This document shows, piece by piece, positions 7,294 through 10,080 of a stretch of 10,080 nt of DNA. Each line of letters begins with the position of its first letter. The stretch's first letter is position 1. Source of the stretch: Spirochaetales bacterium (GTDB taxonomy: Bacteria > Spirochaetota > Spirochaetia > DSM-27196 > PWMO01); contig SKLB01000351.1 of NCBI GenBank assembly GCA_007123465.1, positions 1 through 10,080 of the forward strand, in the 5' to 3' direction. The translations under genes were made by a program, and so were the position numbers. The notes beneath the pieces were generated by a model. The model was not told the origin of the DNA and made no database searches. It saw only the letters and a list, made by a program, of their open reading frames with translations.

Positions 7294-7323
7294 ATGCTAC
7301 CTCCTCATCGGATAGTGGTATAT
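7292..7323 (-). promoter_or_regulatory. Possible RNA-thermometer hairpin over the hsp20 ribosome binding site
   Basis: On the predicted leader, UACC (7317-7320) can pair with GGUA (7298-7301), and UCC (7310-7312) with GGA (7302-7304) across a GAUGA loop, leaving ACUA as a bulge. AUA at 7321-7323 can also pair with UAU at 7292-7294, covering the first bases of the start codon. The paired 3' strand is the Shine-Dalgarno itself. The stem is weak and bulged, as small heat-shock thermometers often are. This is inference from hand folding only. Confidence 0.35.
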
Positions 7324-7333
7324 TCAACATAGA

Positions 7334-7350
7334 AGCAAAGGCTGTGCCAA
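7334..7350 (-). promoter_or_regulatory. Sigma-54 (RpoN) type -24/-12 promoter of hsp20
   Basis: On the minus strand TTGGCACAGCCTTTGCT matches the sigma-54 consensus YTGGCACGrNNNTTGCW at every fixed position except one (A for the G after CAC). The GG and GC elements have the correct spacing. Transcription would start near 7323, giving a leader of about 30 bases with AGGAGG well placed before hsp20. No CIRCE-type repeat and no convincing sigma-70 pair was seen nearby. Sigma-54 promoters need an enhancer-binding activator; none is encoded here. Confidence 0.7.
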
Positions 7351-7392
7351 CTGCCGGTGATTTCAAGTAGTTATATTAAAAGGAATTAGCAG

Positions 7393-7411
7393 GCTGCCCC
7401 TGCGGGGCTGC
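7393..7411. repeat. GC-rich hairpin between the unknown gene and hsp20
   Basis: GCCCC (7396-7400) and GGGGC (7404-7408) pair around a 3-base loop, with two more pairs beyond a T-T mismatch. On the minus strand it is followed only after about 12 bases by a weak T-rich run. It could be a poor terminator for the gene ending at 7503 or a structural element upstream of the sigma-54 site. The rest of this gap (7294-7502) holds a second small inverted repeat, GGGTC/GACCC, at 7474-7488. Confidence 0.3.
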
Positions 7412-7502
7412 GGTTGCTGCACTGTGGAGGTGTGTCGTTTTGTTACAACCAGGCGCTGCGCGTCACCGGCGGCGGGTCGTTCTGACCCTTGACAGCCTCA
7501 CA

Positions 7503-7862
7503 TTACAGCACAACCGTGAAGTAGCGGAAGCGCTTGCGCAGTTTGAGCTCTGCCGCAATGAACCTCACCGTCTTGGCGTTGACCAGGTCCTGCCAACCCA
7601 GCGTAGAGCCGTCAGGTGAGATGTAGAGCGTTCTGTCACTGATTGCCCAGTAGAAGCACGCCTGGGCGGTACCGGGGTGGCTCGAGTGAATGTCGCCAAA
7701 CCACAGGATCCCGCTCTTCAGTATAGCAAACCGGCCGTAATACTCGAGATCGTCCGGTAGCGACGCCAGCTGATCGATGTCCGGCAGTCGCCGCCTGAGG
7801 TCTACGGTGAGCACGTGTTCCGGCCTGACACCGCTGATGTCCGGGGACTCTATCTCCTTCAC
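7503..7862 (-). CDS. Conserved-looking protein of unknown function, 119 residues
   Basis: I do not recognise this family. The protein has 119 residues with no signal peptide and no membrane segment. It has a leading acidic stretch, a leucine-rich helical part (RRLPDIDQLASLPDDLEYYG) and then aromatic segments including ILWFGDIHSSHPGTAQACFYW, suggesting a small alpha/beta cytoplasmic domain. It ends in a basic-aromatic tail (KLRKRFRYFTVVL). The GTG at 7862 is chosen because GGGAG (7869-7873) lies upstream. A longer reading from 7982 would run through the promoter region of the divergent operon and add 40 residues of poor composition. It has its own promoter candidate with a palindrome at 7878-7891 and stands divergent to the DUF4956/VTC operon. 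Coding is likely; function is unknown. Confidence 0.65.
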   Translation of the reverse strand: MKEIESPDISGVRPEHVLTVDLRRRLPDIDQLASLPDDLEYYGRFAILKSGILWFGDIHSSHPGTAQACFYWAISDRTLYISPDGSTLGWQDLVNAKTVRFIAAELKLRKRFRYFTVVL

Positions 7863-7877
7863 TGCATTCTCCCAGAT

Positions 7878-7891
7878 TGTATCGTGATACA
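7878..7891. promoter_or_regulatory. Perfect palindrome, candidate repressor operator
   Basis: TGTATCGTGATACA is a perfect 6-bp inverted repeat around a 2-base centre, in the 152-base gap between two divergent genes. It lies just downstream of the likely -10 of the unknown gene, at its predicted transcription start. A dimeric regulator bound there would block that gene and could also affect the divergent operon. The regulator family cannot be named from the site. Confidence 0.45.
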
Positions 7892-7895
7892 CAGA

Positions 7896-7904
7896 ATTGT
7901 AACA
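7896..7904 (-). promoter_or_regulatory. Extended -10 promoter candidate for the unknown gene
   Basis: TGT followed by TACAAT on the minus strand has the extended -10 layout (TGn plus a 5-of-6 -10 hexamer). It puts the start of transcription near 7889 and the GGGAG site on the leader. A second TACAAT at 7876-7881 would start inside the Shine-Dalgarno, so it is less likely to be used. Confidence 0.4.
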
Positions 7905-7934
7905 CACAAGACAGCCGAAAGCACGTTTCCTGAC

Positions 7935-7963
7935 TTGTACGCTGCCGCGCTGCGCCGTATAAT
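7935..7963 (+). promoter_or_regulatory. Sigma-70 type promoter of the DUF4956-VTC-LRR operon
   Basis: TTGTAC at 7935-7940 and a perfect TATAAT at 7958-7963 are 17 bases apart. Transcription would begin near 7970, leaving about 45 bases of leader that include GGAGG at 7999-8003 before the TTG start at 8015. Confidence 0.65.
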
Positions 7964-8014
7964 GGCACCTTCGCGGCTGCACTGCTCACCGTTCAACCGG
8001 AGGCCACACGCGCT

Positions 8015-8698
8015 TTGGACCCGCAACGACTGCTCGGAATCATTATCCTGCCGGCCGATCAGCTGGTGAACTTCTTTTTGTCGATGGCGCTGGCTCTGCT
8101 GCTGGGACTGCTGATTGCGGTTGTATACCGCCTGACGCACCGCGGCATGAACTACGAGAGCGGTTTTCTCTCCACGCTGGCGCTGCTGGCGCCGATTGTC
8201 ACGCTGGTGATGTTCTTCATCCAGGGAGATCTGGTGCTCTCGCTGGGGCTGGTCGGCTCGCTGTCGATTATCCGCTTCCGCACTCCGATCAAGGATACTC
8301 GCGACATGGTGTTTCTGTTCTGGACTATCGCTACCGGACTGGGCGTAGGAACGCTCAACTGGACAGTGGCGCTGTTTGCTACGCTGCTTCTGAGCCTCTT
8401 CATGGGTGCCATGTTCCTGTTCAAGTACGGCCGTCCGCTGCACGCAGAGTACATCCTGATTGTCTCGGGTAGCGACGGAAATCGCGACGCTGAAGTTGAG
8501 CGGGTGGTCAACGGCAGGCGCGCCAACGTTCAGCTGCGCAATCACGAGATAGACGGTGAACGCTGGGAGCTGACCTATGAACTGCGGCTGGCACGCGCTT
8601 ACGAGGAAGATGTCCGCCAGATGGTCGGTGAACTGAAGCGCATCGCTGGAGTGAACCGGGTGTCGCTACTGACTCCGCAGCTGTCATTGCCGATGTAG
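8015..8698 (+). CDS. DUF4956 family membrane protein, partner of VTC-type polyphosphate polymerase
   Basis: This is an inner-membrane protein of 227 residues. Hydrophobic segments lie at about 17-38, 50-70, 72-86, 98-113 and 114-136, followed by a soluble cytoplasmic domain (about 145-227). The diagnostic family stretch is SLGLVGSLSIIRFRTPIKD at 76-94, then a conserved VFLFWTIATGLGVG (99-112); it carries arginines and a lysine inside or beside the membrane. DUF4956 proteins are commonly encoded beside VTC-domain proteins, and the next gene is one. The role is unproven; by analogy with the transmembrane part of eukaryotic VTC it may anchor the polymerase or conduct its polyanionic product. The start is TTG at 8015, with GGAGG at 7999-8003 eleven bases before it; the next in-frame Met (residue 24) would remove part of the first membrane helix. 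VTC follows after 10 bases. Confidence 0.88.
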   Translation: MDPQRLLGIIILPADQLVNFFLSMALALLLGLLIAVVYRLTHRGMNYESGFLSTLALLAPIVTLVMFFIQGDLVLSLGLVGSLSIIRFRTPIKDTRDMVFLFWTIATGLGVGTLNWTVALFATLLLSLFMGAMFLFKYGRPLHAEYILIVSGSDGNRDAEVERVVNGRRANVQLRNHEIDGERWELTYELRLARAYEEDVRQMVGELKRIAGVNRVSLLTPQLSLPM

Positions 8699-8708
8699 GA
8701 GCGCCGCG

Positions 8709-9434
8709 TTGCAGGGAGTACAGCGGTTTGAGCGCAAGTGCCTGCTGTCGCTTGCCGGCTACTATCGGCTGAAGGCGGCGCTCTCGGTCACTCTGGAGGC
8801 CGATTACTACAGCCGCCTGCAGTGCGGCGGGCGCTATCTTGTGCGCAGTATCTACTATGACACGCGCGATTTGCGCTCCTACTACGAGAAAGAGGACGGC
8901 AACTTTGGACGCATCAAGCTGCGCCTGCGGGCCTACAGCGACGCTCCGGCTGCGTGGGATCCGGTGTCCGTTGAGCTGAAGACCAAGAGCGGCAACGTCA
9001 TGACCAAGTACAGCACGCACGTTTCGTACAGCGACTACCTGCACTTTGCGCGCAGCGGGCACTGGCCGGATACCAGCGATCCGGTGGTGATGGAGTTTGA
9101 GCGCCTGCGGCACGTGCGCGCGCTCGAGCCGGTGGTGCTGGTGCAGTACCGGCGCGAGGGCTATCGTTCACGTGACAGGCTGCCGCTGCGGGTGACCCTG
9201 GATCACGGGGTTGTCAGTGCACGCGCCCGATCGCTCTTTCCGGCCGGGACGATACTCACTCCGCACCGGCCGCGACACGTCATTCTGGAGATCAAGACCG
9301 CCGCCCGCGAACCGCGCTGGCTTACCGATCTGGTGCTGCAGCACGCGCTCAAGCCGGTTTCCAACAGCAAGTACGTGCAGGGTATTGAGGTCATCAGGCC
9401 GAGTATGGTTACGCCGCGGGTGGCCGCGCCGTGA
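8709..9434 (+). CDS. VTC-domain polyphosphate polymerase-like protein
   Basis: This 241-residue protein belongs to the VTC/triphosphate-tunnel family (polyphosphate polymerase domain, related to yeast Vtc4). The expected basic and acidic ladder of the tunnel is present: RFERK at 6-10, VRSIYYDT at 45-52, RIKLRLRAY at 68-76, VELKTKSG at 88-95, K100, YRREGYRS at 147-154, RVTLDHG at 161-167, ILEIKTA at 192-198 with a probable metal-binding E194, and SNSKYVQG at 218-225. It would polymerise or bind polyphosphate at the cytoplasmic face, probably with the DUF4956 protein encoded immediately upstream. The start is TTG at 8709; AGGAG (8697-8701), overlapping the upstream stop codon, is seven bases before it. 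The downstream LRR gene overlaps its stop. Family assignment is strong; activity is inferred. Confidence 0.9.
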   Translation: MQGVQRFERKCLLSLAGYYRLKAALSVTLEADYYSRLQCGGRYLVRSIYYDTRDLRSYYEKEDGNFGRIKLRLRAYSDAPAAWDPVSVELKTKSGNVMTKYSTHVSYSDYLHFARSGHWPDTSDPVVMEFERLRHVRALEPVVLVQYRREGYRSRDRLPLRVTLDHGVVSARARSLFPAGTILTPHRPRHVILEIKTAAREPRWLTDLVLQHALKPVSNSKYVQGIEVIRPSMVTPRVAAP

Positions 9435-10080
9435 ATGGCGGCGGATCGTCGCGCGTGCGTCGCATGGTGACGCTTAGCGCGGTGGCGCTGCTGCTGCTGA
9501 TTGCCGCCTACGTGGTATTGGCGCTGACAACCGCTACGGCACAGTTTGCCGATCCGGCGCTTGAAGCGGCAGTCCGCGAGGCAGCCGGTCGCGAGCGCGG
9601 AACGCTGTCAACCGCCGAGCTCGAACGCATCACGCGGCTCGATGCGCCGGGGCGCGGCATCGAATTGCTCAACGGCATCGAGCAGCTTGCCAACCTCGAG
9701 CGGCTCAATCTGCGCGGTAACCGCGTGGCGGACCTGGCGCCGCTGGCCGCGCTGCCGCGGCTGCAGCAGCTGGAACTGCGCGATAACAACATCACCGATC
9801 TGCGCGCGGTGAACCTGAACGCGCTCGCCGGCCTGACGCAACTGAAATACCTCGGTCTGCGCCACAATCGTGGTCCGGCTCACCCCGAGAGCCCCGACGA
9901 TCACGCGCGCCTCAGCGATATTTCGCTGCTGGCGCAGCTGACGCGACTGGAACGGCTCGATCTGCGCGATAATCACGTTTCCGACCTCGAGCCGCTGGCG
10001 GCTCTGCACCGCCTGGAGGGCCTGGATCTGCGCGATAACCGGCTGCAGGTTGACGATCTGAGCGCGCTGGGCGGACTGCA
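9431..10080 (+). CDS. Secreted or periplasmic leucine-rich-repeat protein (cut by right window edge)
   Basis: About 216 codons are visible. The N-terminus has basic residues (R8, R10, R11), a hydrophobic stretch at about 13-32 and a good signal-peptidase site after TATA at residue 37, so the protein is probably exported. Next comes a capping segment (FADPALEAAVREAAGRE...) typical of bacterial leucine-rich-repeat proteins, then 22-residue repeats of the form LxxLxLRxNxxxDLxxLxxL from about residue 80. Such repeats make protein-binding solenoids; the ligand is unknown. The GTG at 9431 overlaps the VTC stop codon (GTGA), which indicates translational coupling; an in-frame ATG at 9464 would still leave a signal peptide, and neither start has a clear Shine-Dalgarno. 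The frame stays open to the window end. Confidence 0.85.
   Translation, partial: MNGGGSSRVRRMVTLSAVALLLLIAAYVVLALTTATAQFADPALEAAVREAAGRERGTLSTAELERITRLDAPGRGIELLNGIEQLANLERLNLRGNRVADLAPLAALPRLQQLELRDNNITDLRAVNLNALAGLTQLKYLGLRHNRGPAHPESPDDHARLSDISLLAQLTRLERLDLRDNHVSDLEPLAALHRLEGLDLRDNRLQVDDLSALGGL
9710..10040 (+). repeat. Tandem leucine-rich-repeat units visible at DNA level
   Basis: The core CTGCGCGATAA or a close variant recurs at 9710, 9776, 9857, 9962 and 10028, always in the same codon phase and encoding LR(D/G/H)N. Spacings are 66, 81, 105 and 66 bases (22, 27, 35 and 22 residues), so two units carry in-frame insertions of about 5 and 13 residues. Confidence 0.8.

Noticed and set aside
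7474..7488. GGGTC/GACCC inverted repeat as a terminator or sigma-54 enhancer site
   Set aside because: No T-run follows on either strand, and five base pairs are too little to call an enhancer site, although its distance (about 150 bases upstream of the hsp20 start) would fit one.
7294..7502. CIRCE (HrcA) repeat or sigma-32 promoter for hsp20
   Set aside because: No TTAGCACTC/GAGTGCTAA inverted repeat was found, and TTGAAA near 7360 has no usable -10 at correct spacing; the sigma-54 site fits better.
7863..7982. Longer N-terminus for the unknown gene (start at 7982)
   Set aside because: The extension covers the TATAAT promoter of the divergent operon, and GGGAG marks the GTG at 7862 instead.
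7859..8545. 228-residue minus-strand open frame
   Set aside because: Gln/Arg/His-rich shadow of the DUF4956 gene that also runs through its promoter.

Overview
This window is a GC-rich bacterial chromosome segment, densely coded, with eleven protein genes (two cut by the window edges). No rRNA, tRNA, insertion sequence or CRISPR array was seen, and no gene-free stretch exceeds 300 bases. Strong AGGAGG-type Shine-Dalgarno sites, frequent GTG/TTG starts and a sigma-54-type promoter indicate a bacterium using RpoN. The gene mix (EtfBA with a long-form acyl-CoA dehydrogenase, an NMT1-type ABC transporter, a GNAT-nitrilase fusion, a VTC/DUF4956 pair and a leucine-rich-repeat secreted protein) would fit a free-living spirochaete. 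That assignment is a low-confidence inference, and other Gram-negative phyla are possible.

Layout. Positions 1-2511 (minus strand) hold an electron-transfer operon transcribed etfB, etfA, then an acyl-CoA dehydrogenase that runs off the left edge. EtfAB carries electrons to or from the flavin of the dehydrogenase, so this is a fatty-acid or short acyl-CoA redox module. It is driven by a likely sigma-70 promoter at 2613-2641. Divergently, 2689-5194 (plus strand) encodes a complete three-gene ABC importer of the NitT/TauT/SsuABC/ThiXYZ class: periplasmic binding protein, ATPase and permease. Its substrate cannot be read from sequence.

Positions 5167-6702 (minus) hold a 511-residue acetyltransferase-nitrilase fusion whose 3' end overlaps the permease by 28 bases tail to tail. 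Upstream of it a very clean intrinsic terminator (6772-6802) closes an hsp20 gene (6832-7293, minus). The hsp20 gene has a near-consensus sigma-54 promoter at 7334-7350, and its predicted 30-base leader can fold so as to hide the ribosome binding site. A 119-residue protein of unknown family follows (7503-7862, minus).

From about 7958 rightwards a plus-strand promoter (TTGTAC, 17 bases, TATAAT) drives a tightly packed set: a DUF4956 membrane protein (8015-8698), a VTC-type polyphosphate polymerase domain protein (8709-9434) and a secreted leucine-rich-repeat protein (9431 onward, cut by the right edge). DUF4956 plus VTC is a recurrent but poorly understood pair. By analogy with the eukaryotic VTC complex it may make polyphosphate and pass it into or across the membrane. 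This cluster is the most interesting part of the window.
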